NCBI GenBank assembly: GCA_003439945.1
Contig: QVRM01005676.1
Location: 1-64,000 of the forward strand
Source: Dermanyssus gallinae
Lineage: Eukaryota > Arthropoda > Arachnida > Mesostigmata > Dermanyssidae
Reading direction: 5' to 3'
DNA length: 64,000 nucleotides
Made by a program: the position numbers and the translations under genes. The notes beneath the pieces were generated by a model that did not search any database, was not told where the DNA came from, and worked only from the letters and a program-made list of their open reading frames with translations. The first letter of the stretch is position 1; every line of letters starts with the position of its first letter. This document shows positions 1 to 12,430 of the stretch, in pieces.

Positions 1-334
1 TGATCATACGATATGCTGTGAAATATTATTCCGTCTACTTGAATAATAATTCATGCAAACTATACCAATATTGAATCATGGGACCGATAAACATGCGTAG
101 ACTCGTATCGTGAAATTATCTAGCTAAAAAGCACAATATATTACAGAACAAAAAACATAAATATCTTTCTAAAACTGCGCAAACCCGTTCTTGCAGCCCA
201 CGTACATGCAAGGTTTGTAGACGCGATGAACGAACCGCAGTGGTAAAGCATTTTTCCTAAATTCGATTTGCCATATAAAGTTAGGTTAAATTTAGATAGC
301 TCCTATATGCATAGAACTGAAGTCTGTTCCGTAC

Positions 335-3300
335 CTTCTTGAGTTTATTTGCCGTGAACGTAGAAGTAAACTGTGTCCGAATGGCCTTTATTTCGGCGGG
401 TTCTCGTAGAATGTGCAACTGTTTTCCAGCCGTCGAATGAGGTGTATCCAGGTTAAACTGAAACTATAAAAACTCCTGCCTTATTTAGTGGTTCGGTGGT
501 CAGTCAGTTGCTAATTGGAATTAGCGTAGCGCTTACGTTACAACAACAACAACAACAACCACACTAACGAAAGTTCCATAGCCAACGACCACCAAACGAC
601 TAAATAACAGCAACAGTAAAAATATCAGCAGCAACAACTGTAACAACAATAACAACAACAAGTAGTATAACTAGTGCAATTTTTTTGAAGCTATTGGGAA
701 TGCATCATGCGCATGCGTCACTAGCAGCCTGCGTGACAAATGTGGGACTTACAAACCCCTGAACCCAGATATCCATCCCACCCTCCCAGGCTTGGTAATA
801 CATAGCATTTCTTCAAAACCGTCAGATCAAACCGTGCCATTTCTCCTTGATTCAGATATGTCTTTCTGCATATTAACATGCATCAAGATAGAAGGTTTAC
901 GCAAAGATATACACCGTCCTGAAGGGGTGCGTCAAGAGCTTAGGAGCCTGGCTGTACTCCCCCTCGGCCCACCAACCCTCGGCTCCTCATCTCGACCAAT
1001 GTATTGAGGCTACCGCGTGAAGGTTTCCCGTCTAGCGGTTTCCTTGGCTGTCTTGAGCTTTAAAGTGGCGTCGTACAGATCCGTCGCTTCTTTCCACGCT
1101 TCCACCGAGGTCACCATATAGATAACCACTTCACTGACCGGTCAGAACCTGAGCTGTAGATCAACTCCTATGTCGGCAGTCATACCAAGTTTTGAGGTCC
1201 GATACCAGACCCTTGGTCCAGCTCCCTCTGATCGCCCCGGGTGTAGCCTGCACCCATTCCCTCTGCCAGACCGCGATTGTGGTATTCCTGGCCCTGACAA
1301 CCAGTACAACCACGACAACTCTTCCAAGCTCCATTAGTCTTCTGTTAACGCCCAACAAACACACATTTGTTCCATCATTATGAATGACCAATGATCAATC
1401 ACCTTTAGTTAAAGGCCTGTGTTCTTTTGACGAATAGTGTCGCTCTGCCCCGTTTGGCTAATAAAAAGTCGGACAGCGTTTATGACACGTTGAGCCAAAC
1501 ACTGCTAATAGTAATTTTTCTAATAGCGTCATAATCGCTGGCGGTTCTGAACGCTCCTTGATGGTCGCTGTAATAGATAAGATTATTAATGCACTTATGG
1601 TGATGTTGTAGCTGGCATTCTTGCACGTACTTCTGTTACAGACCGCACGTGAACACCTCAGGATCAACTATACGAACGAATTACGCCACGACAAGAACAC
1701 AAACACGCCGAGTAACTACGGCAAACACGACAACGAAAATCAGGGGACCAACCAATGAAGTCGATTGCCCCCGAAGTTAATTGAAGTACTTAGTTGGATA
1801 TATATATAAACGAAGGTAACCTAATTCCAATGATTTAATATGGAGCAGAAAGATAGTCTTAGTTTTAGCCGACAAAAAGGTTTTCATTTCACAATAGTTA
1901 AATTAAAACTTGTTGAACAGCAATGTTAATTTTTGTTATTTTTTTCTGTAGTCTCTCTAGTATACAAACCGCACGATTGTAGAAATTGTGGGCGTCCTTG
2001 AAGATGACCTTGTGTAGCAGCTCTTTGTCCGTTGTCACGATGACTGGTTGGACACCGTAGAAGTAACCGAAGGTGTTCCCGTAGCGCCGAGACCAGTCGT
2101 CGAACGCCTTCGTGAAGCCCATTGTGGTAAACTGTATAAGGTTTCCCGTCAACAGTGAGGGCGCAGGCCCCGGTAGGCCAAGCCGGCGAAACAGGCCAAA
2201 GTGTGCTCGACGACGTCTGTCGACAATAAAGCAAAAACAAATCGAACAACGTTAGAATACAACTGTTGTTGTTTAAATAGGGTTTTTTTAAAGAGCTGGA
2301 GTCGTTTAGTATTTTCCTCACACACATTGAGCTGTTCTTTTCTAACTCATAAGACTGGTGTGTAAGCAAGACTTGTAAAGTACTTTAACTTGGACAGACA
2401 TATATACTTTTTAATGACAGACACATTATTGAAGTGATTGGCGACATTTCAAAGCTGAGTCATCCTATGTGTTAGCAGTGGAGCTGTATAATCAATTTAA
2501 CCAGATACTCGGCGGGAGACACATACCCCATGTTTGACGCGAGGCCAGGTTTATTTTGTTATTCAAGGGCAAAAACGGTGATAACATGGATGATCCGAAT
2601 CTCTAGCGGTATATCGCATCATAACGCACTCTTGGAGAAGCCCCTACCTCTGGAGCAATTCTGATTTAGAACATTTCGAGGTACACAGGACGCGATCCAT
2701 GTACTCCAATCGAAAGTTTAGCAGGCGTTGGCTGTGCCCGGGGGTCACCTGTACGCCGCCTTTATTGATTGTTTTAACGACCTCGACAGAGCTCCCTCTC
2801 GTCACTTACTAGTTGATTAATTTCGACATGCTGGGGTGAGTGGTTCACTCCTACCAGTGCTCTCCAGCTTTTTTGCTGGAGATATAAGGGGCGAGGACAC
2901 CTTGCAGCTGAGTCAAAACGTAGGGACCTGCAGTGGCAAGCCGTTGGAGTTTGTCAGCTCCTTTCCGTGTGGTTAGCAGTGCCTTACATCGTCCGCCTCC
3001 CCCGAGTTGCACATACGGCATACAGGGGACTTAGTTTTACTAATTCGGTGTAAGTGCTGCTGAAAACAGCCACCATGGCCTGTTAGCAGTTGCGCGAGTG
3101 GGTAGGTAAGCGAGCCGTGCTTAAGGCTGTACTTTTTTGAGATCAGGAGGTATTAAGCTTGTCCAATATCCAGGATGGCCCGGCTGGATTCGCTAAGATA
3201 ATAACAATAACCATATTCTAGACTTCTGCTCTATATTTATAGATTCACGTTAAACACGTGGAGTAAGCATTCCCGCTCTTCCACCTGCACGGCGGTACAC

Positions 3301-5118
3301 TGCTCGACCGGAATTCAGAGGCAATCTTCCGTGACATAAAAAAGAGTACGCTATTTCGAGCAGTGAAGTAGACTGCAATTTGACCCAACAAAGTGCGAAC
3401 TGCTCCCTGTATGGTGTGAAGGTGAAATAAGAGCGGAGCTCATCCGGCGCTTAACGAAAAACTGCCTGGAATCCGTAGGAAAAAAATGGGAGGTAGTACT
3501 TCTAGACATCGCCGTGCACCTGGAGGCATTCGTTGCTTTGATTGGTGATGAAAATGGATGATTCGGTTCGACGTACTTTCGCAAGTGTACTCGATCTCCA
3601 TTCTGACGAAAAGTTTTCGATGAAAGCAAGCCTGCCTGTGAGAGTGTATGAGAATGGGCTTCCGTTCCGCCACAGAACTTGCTCAGAACGTCTCCCTGGC
3701 ACTAGCATGAGCCCACAGCTTAAAGCCATTTGAACGTGACCTAGTTGACTTATTTTGCAGATTAGCAGGTCAAAACCGAGAGACCCGGAGCATATCGCCG
3801 CTGCAGATATCTATAAAACCCTTATGCCGACCTGGGAGTAAGATCTAGAAGAGATCTGGATGAAAGCTGTTTCCTCTAAATGTGCGGGTGCATGGGTCGG
3901 CAGCTTTTTTTTTAACTCGTCGGCGACGAGTACGCGGGGTACGCGGCGTGACTAGGGAACCGTGAGTGGACATCTCACGAAGCTGGTCACGTCATCCATT
4001 CCGGGAGACACACAAGTTTTTCCATGATCAAAACATCGATGTAGATCTGCCATTATTAGGCGTTTGGGTACAATACGCCTCAAAGTTGACGCGGGAGCAA
4101 GGACAAGGCTGCACATCTCACGAAAGATTTGATAATTTACTTAACAACATCAAACCAACCATTGTCGGTGGCAACTTCCAGGCCAGTATTAATAGTGAGG
4201 CTCCTAATCGACAAATAGGACGTGCTGCTCCAGTGTATGGAATACCGTCGTCTTAGCTGTGCAATTGCATGTGAATGCTACGCGCATGAAAGTCACAACG
4301 AAAGCAGCACCAGTGACCTTTTGTTTCACAACCTTATCGATGGCGAAATTCAAAGCTTCGATGTTCTCGAGGTGGCTGGAAAAATACCTAATGGCGTTAG
4401 CAGTTGATATTATATAAAAGCAGCGAGGCAATTTGCACTTAAGAGCTATGAGGCATCTAGACGTATCCCTGTTAGCGGTAGATAATCATTGGTCCAATGA
4501 TTGGGCGCACGCTCACATTGGAACAGGATACTATGGCTATGCCCTTTGGGGTAGAAGAACTATGTCGGGTCCCACACTACTCTTTGTGAGAAAAGGGCGC
4601 GGGATCAGACCAGGTGTATTACGAGCATTGGGCGCAGTCTAAGCCGCTCTTGGCAAACTATTAGCCAATTTTGTAATTCTTCAACGATATCGTGAGGAGG
4701 GGGCAAAAAGAACATCCCACTCGCAAAACTACGCTCCTTCTGCGGAACTTTAGGAAAATGGTTACAGTCGTGTCGAGGAGTCATAACGAAGCAAGCGCCG
4801 AACGGTTTCAACCGGGTGTAAAAACTTTTCTTCTAGATCAGACGCGCCTAAGACGTATTATGCACTCAAAACGGATAAGGATTTACCCCGAACTAAAGTC
4901 ACTTTGCTTCATAATGGCTAAAAATCTTCGCTAGTAGCCCTATGACGGTGCGCTTATGGACTTTGGTAGCCCCCGACATAAAATATGTTAAAGATTGAAT
5001 AGCTAGCATTTTCATTATGCATCAAGAGCGCTCGGAAAAATGGGAAAATGGAGCGTCGATTGTTTACTGAGCAAAACTTGCCCCTATATATACCGGCAAT
5101 CATTTACATGAACTGCTA

Positions 5119-5187
<69 letters not shown>

Positions 5188-5840
5188 TCACATAAAGGCA
5201 CGTTAGTAACGTACGCTGTGGCGGCGTGGTCTAGGGGACTAGTGCGCTAGTCATGGTTGTCATCTACCGGGGTGTCGCCGGTTCGATCCCTGTTGTTGGT
5301 CGAATTTTCTTTGAGCGATGCTCATTGAGGATAGATGATAAACCATACCGCTGAGAGTCAGCGGCCATGCTGCCACAAGGACTGTTGGGGAAACCCTAGA
5401 TATCTTAACATGTCCGGCCCTCGGTGCATTGAAGATATACCTCAGGTTAAGTACCAAGCCCGTAGGGGACGGAGGATAGTCTAGAATTAAAAACAACCTC
5501 CTTAAAAAATGTTTTTAATTCTAGTAACGTACGCTCATCTCATGCATTTTATAATCCTAGATGCACGACGAACGAGAGGCCTGATCACGCCACGCGCAAA
5601 GATCACTAAAGGGGTGTCAACAAGTGCTTGAAGTTTTCGCTTTGCTTACTAGCGCGTAAGCTAGATGACAACAACAACAACAACAACAACAATAACAACA
5701 ACAAGAACAATAACAAGCACAACAACAACACGATGATGACAAGAAGAGGAGGCAATGAACGTCAGACAGATTGACACTACTTACATCGCGAGGACGGCCG
5801 TGAGCAGAGCAGCTAGCAGAAGGAGAACGATCGGACCCAT
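335..5840 (-). CDS. Cytochrome P450, CYP3 clan (P450-A), partial 5' part, 3 exons
   Basis: Exons on the minus strand: 5785-5840, 1970-2216 and 335-457; the rest lies beyond the left edge. Exon 1 encodes 18 residues, MGPIVLLLLAALLTAVLA, a signal anchor for the ER membrane, and ends in phase 2 before GTAAGT. Exon 2 (247 bp) starts after a pyrimidine-rich tract ending CGACAG and encodes the proline-rich hinge (LGLPGPAPS) and the beta-1 region. Exon 3 (123 bp) carries the C-helix region, where the usual WxxxR reads IKAIR. Exon lengths and phases are identical to P450-B; by my alignment 71 of 82 residues match in exon 2, 39 of 41 in exon 3 and all 18 in exon 1. Family role: haem mono-oxygenase oxidising lipophilic compounds with NADPH-P450 reductase. 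No stop or frameshift is seen in the visible exons, so it may be functional. Exons 4-9 cannot be judged. Confidence 0.88.
458..1969 (-). other. Intron 2 of P450-A, with block shared with P450-B
   Basis: Non-coding. Parts (about 458-640 and 1290-1740) align by eye with intron 2 of P450-B (30360-30960), including a (CAA)n-rich stretch at 539-662. About 620 bp (about 680-1298) are present here but absent from P450-B. That extra part contains one copy of the short repeat D (690-800). No coding exon is seen. Confidence 0.6.
690..800 (+). repeat. Unclassified interspersed repeat D, copy 1
   Basis: About 110 bp sharing long near-identical stretches with 54365-54476: a GGGAATGCAT start, then CACTAGCAGCCTGCGTGA, then a run of cytosines and CAGGCT(C/T)GGTA. 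I do not recognise the parent element. It could be a piece of a LINE or a MITE. Confidence 0.6.
2720..3000 (+). mobile_element. LINE reverse transcriptase fragment
   Basis: The plus-strand translation reads GHLYAAFIDCF near 2743, then FRHAGVSGSLLP and SSFFAGD. This matches the fragment at 11180-12430 on the other strand almost word for word (GHLYAVFIDC, QHAGTGGSF, LFAGD). FIDC is the reverse transcriptase block A with its first catalytic aspartate. A TAA interrupts it, so the copy is dead. Confidence 0.7.
5119..5187. repeat. (AAT)n microsatellite
   Basis: Perfect run of about 23 AAT units immediately left of a SINE-A insertion. Confidence 0.97.
5218..5521 (+). mobile_element. tRNA-derived SINE-A, full length, with target-site duplication
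   Basis: The head contains an A-box-like TGGTCTAGGGG and a B-box-like GGTTCGATCCC in the spacing of a tRNA gene, so RNA polymerase III transcription is expected. A unique body follows (AACCATACCGCTGAGAGTCA) and a tail ending TTAAAAAATG. The element is bounded by a perfect 14-bp direct repeat TAGTAACGTACGCT at 5204-5217 and 5522-5535, the signature of LINE-driven insertion. Other copies: 15283-15455 (headless), 20795-20977 (minus), 32977-33143 (minus, tail part). Confidence 0.88.
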
Positions 5841-7690
<1,850 letters not shown>

Positions 7691-9939
7691 AATCAAAGTC
7701 AACAAAACGAACCACGATTATTCATAGATATTTCATAGAGCAAAATGTTTGCGCATCAGACCGCAACGAATGATTACTAACTAGGCCATGTCTTTTTCAG
7801 TGCCAGCACATCTAAGTCTCGAGTATTGCAGTCAAATGCCAGTAGACTGATGGTGCAACGCGTTTATTGCTAGTTAATTGAAGCAGATGATGTTCTAAGC
7901 ATTTGCCAGTGATTTGAGGCAAACGCGCTCATTGTAAATACTAAACAATGCATAACACAATCGTAAGGCAATATGTGTTAGTTCGAGGTAAAAGTACGAT
8001 CTGGGTAACATTCAAGGCCCGTATTTTCTGTACTGAATAGATTTACAAAGATAAGACCGTGGATTTGCTCCACATGGAGGCTACATAGCACAACCACAAG
8101 GCAGGGTCAATCTAACAACGAATCCGACAAGGAGAGGGACTCCATTCTTCGGCGGGAGGAACACTAAAGGAGTGAGGGGCGCGAGGAAAGCACTGATACA
8201 ATCTGTACGGGAGAACACAAGGATGCAGGCCGCATCTACCGAGACTCGATGGAGACCTGCACGGTCGCCCTATAAGAAACCGACGTCTCCATTGATGAGG
8301 TAGGAAAGAATAGGGCTCCTCCATTGACCAGGAGAATGGGAAACGCCCTCCATTGGCCAAAAGAAGCCATAATTAGGGCGAATAGTAAGCCGAGGTTTTG
8401 TAGACCGAAGTATGATACTTTCTGGTGTCTGTGCCGTTGTCGGGGCGAGGAACCTTCTGGAGCCCCAAAAGTTCTAAAAATGAGGGCCAAGGTGGTGCAG
8501 GTTTGAGGAGTCGGCTGAGACACTCCAGCAGCATTAAATGCCAGAAACCGGGCCGCACAGGCCCACGTTGCAGGAGTGGCTGAGGCTGCAAGGAAAATCT
8601 GCTTTAAATGTTGGCTGAGTCCCACCTAGTCACGCACGCGCTTGGAAAATAGGTCTGTAAGTAGCAAACTTCTAGACTTATCTTAAACGCAAACTTTTAG
8701 ACTTTCTTACGACAGAGTCGTGGCGACGGCAATGGTAGAAATAACTTTAAAATGATAATAGGTTATGACGTGGACCAATTCTCAAGGCACGCGTGTTGGC
8801 GGGATAGTAATGGCGACGTCAAATCACCTTTCCTAAGAGCTGCAGCAATAAAAGTATTCTGAAAATCGACTGCCCGATAAGATCTGATGATATTTTCGGC
8901 AAATAGAAGATTAGGCAGAAAAAGATATCAGCTGTTTTTGCATTAAAGAACCGAGCTCTTTAAGTAGGAGCTGACCCGATTCTTTAGATCGCAGATCAAA
9001 GATATCGCACAAATGACCTCGTTTCGCAGTCTGGGCTGGCTTACGCCATACGCTGGGACTGAAGGGTCAGAAGAGTGAAACTTGGGCATTGGTTTAGTAG
9101 AGTGCCATCCATAACTAAGTCGCCTAAATGAAGGTTATAGGGGAATCGGATGTCTGGAAAAGTGCAACCCATATTGCTGTGGCGTTGATCTTCATCCAAA
9201 GGTGGCAAACAAAAAGTCATGCTCTGAAACACCACAGAGGACTGCCAAGGTCTCGTTCGTCTTATCAAAACCGGCACGCGGGTTACCTTTAGATAATGAG
9301 ACAAGCAGATTCGACGTGTGCCGAAAGCTTCATCACAGCCAACACAGCGTTCAAATGCCTTGGCGACAAATGGAGTCACGCTGACTGGTCGATAGCTTCC
9401 CGCATGTTGACGAGATCCCTCTCTCGTAAATCTGCGAGGAAAAACTATGTCAGTTTCGATGGAGAAATTAAATATATGATCGATGACAGAAGCGGTAATA
9501 AAATAAAATACTACAAGTATTTTTAATTACTTTGGAAGATGCTCTAGTCGCCTTGCAGATCAGTTTTGCATTTGCAGATAACCTGAATTAGAGTAGCTAG
9601 CTGGTGAAAATGTCGAAGTTTGAAAAACACATCAGCGGGGGGAGAGTAGATGGTCGTGCAAGCTGTCTGAGCGCCAGTCGCCATAAATCGCAACGTCCCA
9701 AGAGTAAAAGAGACACCAGCGAAATCATATATGGCGATGCCGTAGAATGCGATACTAGGGATACTCTTCTTCTTTCTCTTCTTCTGTCTTTTGGCTTTCG
9801 AGTTGCGCAGTCGCTCTGTTGTAAATATCCTTAGCCACGCACCAGTCGTGCATATTATTGATGTGTTCCGTTTTTGCAACGATTTAAGCACATATATTAC
9901 TTGGCTTCTGCAATTTTTCGGCCACCCTTCGAAAAAAAC
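7691..9939. other. Spacer, nothing recognised
   Basis: No homologous domain, splice-bounded exon or known repeat was recognised. The open frames at 8236-8625 and 9041-9379 (minus) resemble no family I know. The second has a loose C-x2-C ... C-x2-H spacing (ERCVGCDEAF then CLSH) that could be a worn retroelement zinc finger. Confidence 0.4.
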
Positions 9940-10065
9940 CAACCCTTTATCATTACTACTGAGTTTATCTATTAAGGGCGGTAAAACGAAATTGTTCGAT
10001 TCGAGGTCGCATGTTCTGCAGAGTCTCCTTAAGAATCTTCTTTGCACACCTTCAATCATATCTAC
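9940..10065 (-). mobile_element. LINE reverse transcriptase 3' fragment
   Basis: The minus-strand translation begins IEGVQRRFLRRLC, the pattern found after the thumb of jockey/CR1-type reverse transcriptases (usually IErvQrrFlr). The remainder of the open frame down to 9544 is not recognisable. Short and degenerate. Confidence 0.5.
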
Positions 10066-10363
10066 TTATAATGTCTTACAGATCTTACGCGGTGAATGAT
10101 ATAAAAAATTGGCAACGCAATTAGTTGGAAGGTACACAAACGAAAATACACCGTACGCTTCTCAATAATGGAAGAGCGAAACAACAGATTCAAGTGCAGA
10201 TAGGATAGGTTGTACAGTCAAGTTTAACAAGTATACAGCTAAATCCGAACTAAACGTTATCGCTCGTTTATATCTAGATGAAAACAGATATTACGATGAT
10301 ATTTTTACGTGCCGTTAGCGACACTCCTGAAAATGTATTTAATGTAGCCACTATTAGCAGCAA

Positions 10364-10960
10364 TTACTCTTTCCATTCTAGTGCTGGAAAGCGCCCACAG
10401 ACCTTCGTCAAACTCAGCGGATTGAGATTCTTGATCGATTTGACAATGGCTCTGCGTAGCGCTTCTGTGTTTACATGTTGAGACTTGTTAGACTCTCGCT
10501 CAACAACGCTCCATACATAAAAACTCAGGGGATTCAAGTCTGGACTGCTAGGGTGCCACATCGCCTAGTCCCAGAACGCCGTCATGTCTGACTCTGAACG
10601 TGTAGGACAGTAGAGCAGTTCTTCGTTGACAATCCGACTCGTAGAACGCACACTCATATTGAATTTGATTGCTAAACGGCGCATCGATAGGCTTAAATCC
10701 TTAGAAACGCAGTTTTGCACAATTTTGATCACGTTTGGTGTCCTCACTTTTCGTCGGCGGTTGTGAACCTTCCTTCTAGGTGTTGCACCACCTAGCCCTG
10801 TCTCTTCTGCATCTCTGTAGCGTCGGGCAATGTCGTAGACCGTTGCTCTTTTAAATCCAGTGATGTTGATGATTTCGGCTGGTCGATGTCCGGCACGAAG
10901 CAATTGGATAACGGTTGCTCTTTGGTCATATACTGGACTCAGGTTACGCCGGCCGTTCAC
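10364..10960 (-). pseudogene. Internally deleted Tc1/mariner-type transposase
   Basis: The N-terminal 130 residues form a bipartite helix-turn-helix DNA-binding domain (for example GFKRATVYDIARRYRD, then a basic RRRKVRT linker). The frame then meets TAG (10565-10567) and continues in the same frame with WHPSSPDLNPLSFYVW, the last catalytic block, followed by a normal C-terminus. The whole segment with catalytic acids 1 and 2 is missing, and the third, normally D in NPMD, is S (NPLS). It belongs to a different family from the three D34D mariner copies in this window. It cannot encode an active enzyme. Confidence 0.8.
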
Positions 10961-11179
10961 TATTACAATGTGTTTTTTTTCTATTATGAGTGGGCTGTGT
11001 GCTCACGAAAACCGAAATGAATTAACGCGTTCCGCCTATGCAGGCTAACCAGGCAAAATGTGTATGAATTAGCTGCTGTAGATGCTGCTTTGATTAGTTC
11101 TTTGATATGCGCTAAGAAGGTGAGATCCGCTAAGATTAAGACTCCAAAAGTCCGCGTCACATTGGCAGTGTTGACCCAT

Positions 11180-12430
11180 TGAGTGGGTAGTTTAGCTTGG
11201 AAAAGCCGTGTTTTTACGGCAAGACACCCTTGGACCGCCTTGGTAACGTCAATTTTGACACTGTGCGTGACAAGATTAGGTGAAGGAAGTTTCCGCATCG
11301 CCGAAAATTCGACAAATGGCACCACAGTCCCGGTGGGTCACTACTATGTCATCCGGATGCATAACAACTACGGCGTTTCTAAACTCCTGCCGCACTTGGC
11401 GGGCCAGGTCTGTAATGAGCAAGGAGAAAGCCAGACACCTGAGAGGGGTCCGTACGTTTTGACTCAGCTGCAAAATGTCCTCGCCTTGTATGTTTACTTC
11501 AAGGCGGTCTCCAGCAAATAAGCTGTAGAGCCTTTGTAGGAAAGAACCACCCGTCCCAGCATGTTGAAGTGAACCGACTAGTAAGTAACGGACAGCATTG
11601 CCAAAGGTTTTGACACAATCAATAAAGACGGCGTACAAGTGACCTTCGGACAAAGCTAGCACGTGCTCAACCTCCGAATGGAGTACATAGATCATAATTC
11701 CTGAGTATTCCGGCCCTTCCTGAATCCGAATTGCTCCGGAGGTAGGGCCTTTTTCACAGTTGGAAACTCTATAGATAATCAACATAGCAAAAATGTTCTG
11801 AAGGGTGCGTCCCAACGCGATAATCTTGTAAAGTTTTGGATCGTCAACGTTTTCACCGTTTTCTCTTGATTTGCAGAGTAAGTCTGACCAGTGCCAAAGA
11901 TTGGGTATGTGTCCCATGCTGCCCATGCTGAGCATCTGCTTTAACAGATAACACAGCTACTCTGCTAAAACATAGGATGACTCAGCTTAATGTTCGTAAA
12001 AGATCCCATCGGGACCACTACTTTTCTTCTGTAGCCCGCGCAAGATCTGCATCACTTCTTCCACCGTAAATGGCGAATTCATATAATGCTGTCCCGGAGT
12101 GAGCGGTTGCTCAATAAATGAGTCTGGCGCGGGGCCATTTGCATCGAGCAGAAGGGCAGTAAAGTGCTGCCGAAACTGCTTCTTTGTCATGACGTGCATG
12201 CTCTTGTTCAGCCAGCGCTCTGCTCTCTTAAGCATACGAAACTCCTCCTTCTTATCATGCCGGCACTTATTCGCCACAAGTAGTTTCTTGTAGGTGTTTC
12301 TATTTTGGCCATAAAGTGTCCTGCGATCAGCAACTATCTAAGGGTCGGGGTATAGAGCCCGTGCTCGACGCAGGAGCCTCAGGACTTCCCGACGTTTTAG
12401 GTAGCAGGCCTGTGTAAGCCTCGTTTTTGT
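11180..12430 (-). pseudogene. LINE reverse transcriptase fragment, degenerate
   Basis: Read on the minus strand from 12430: a basic linker (LLRRARALYPDP), then FTVEEVMQIL and KKSSGPDGI (the entry to the reverse transcriptase), then GHLYAVFIDC (block A) and VVMHPDDIVV, where block C (normally YADD) reads HPDD. Stops and a frame change near 11940-11990 break it. It is the same family as the fragment at 2720-3000. Confidence 0.78.

Larger units (their letters stand above)
2217..5784 (-). other. Intron 1 of P450-A
   Basis: Non-coding host intron of 3.6 kb. It contains a LINE fragment (2720-3000), an (AAT)n run (5119-5187) and a complete SINE-A (5218-5521). Around 4140-4200 there is a weak endonuclease-like string (IVGGNFQASIN) that may be another decayed LINE. 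I recognise nothing in 3100-3900 and 4300-5100. Confidence 0.55.

Noticed and set aside
1898..2369. Separate short gene with P450 similarity at 1.9-2.4 kb
   Set aside because: It is exon 2 of P450-A; the sequence beyond the splice sites on either side is intron.
5240..5290. tRNA gene suggested by A- and B-box motifs (also at 29170, 35217, 61164)
   Set aside because: These are SINE heads: no cloverleaf with acceptor stem could be drawn, the unit continues into a conserved body and tail, and target duplications flank it.
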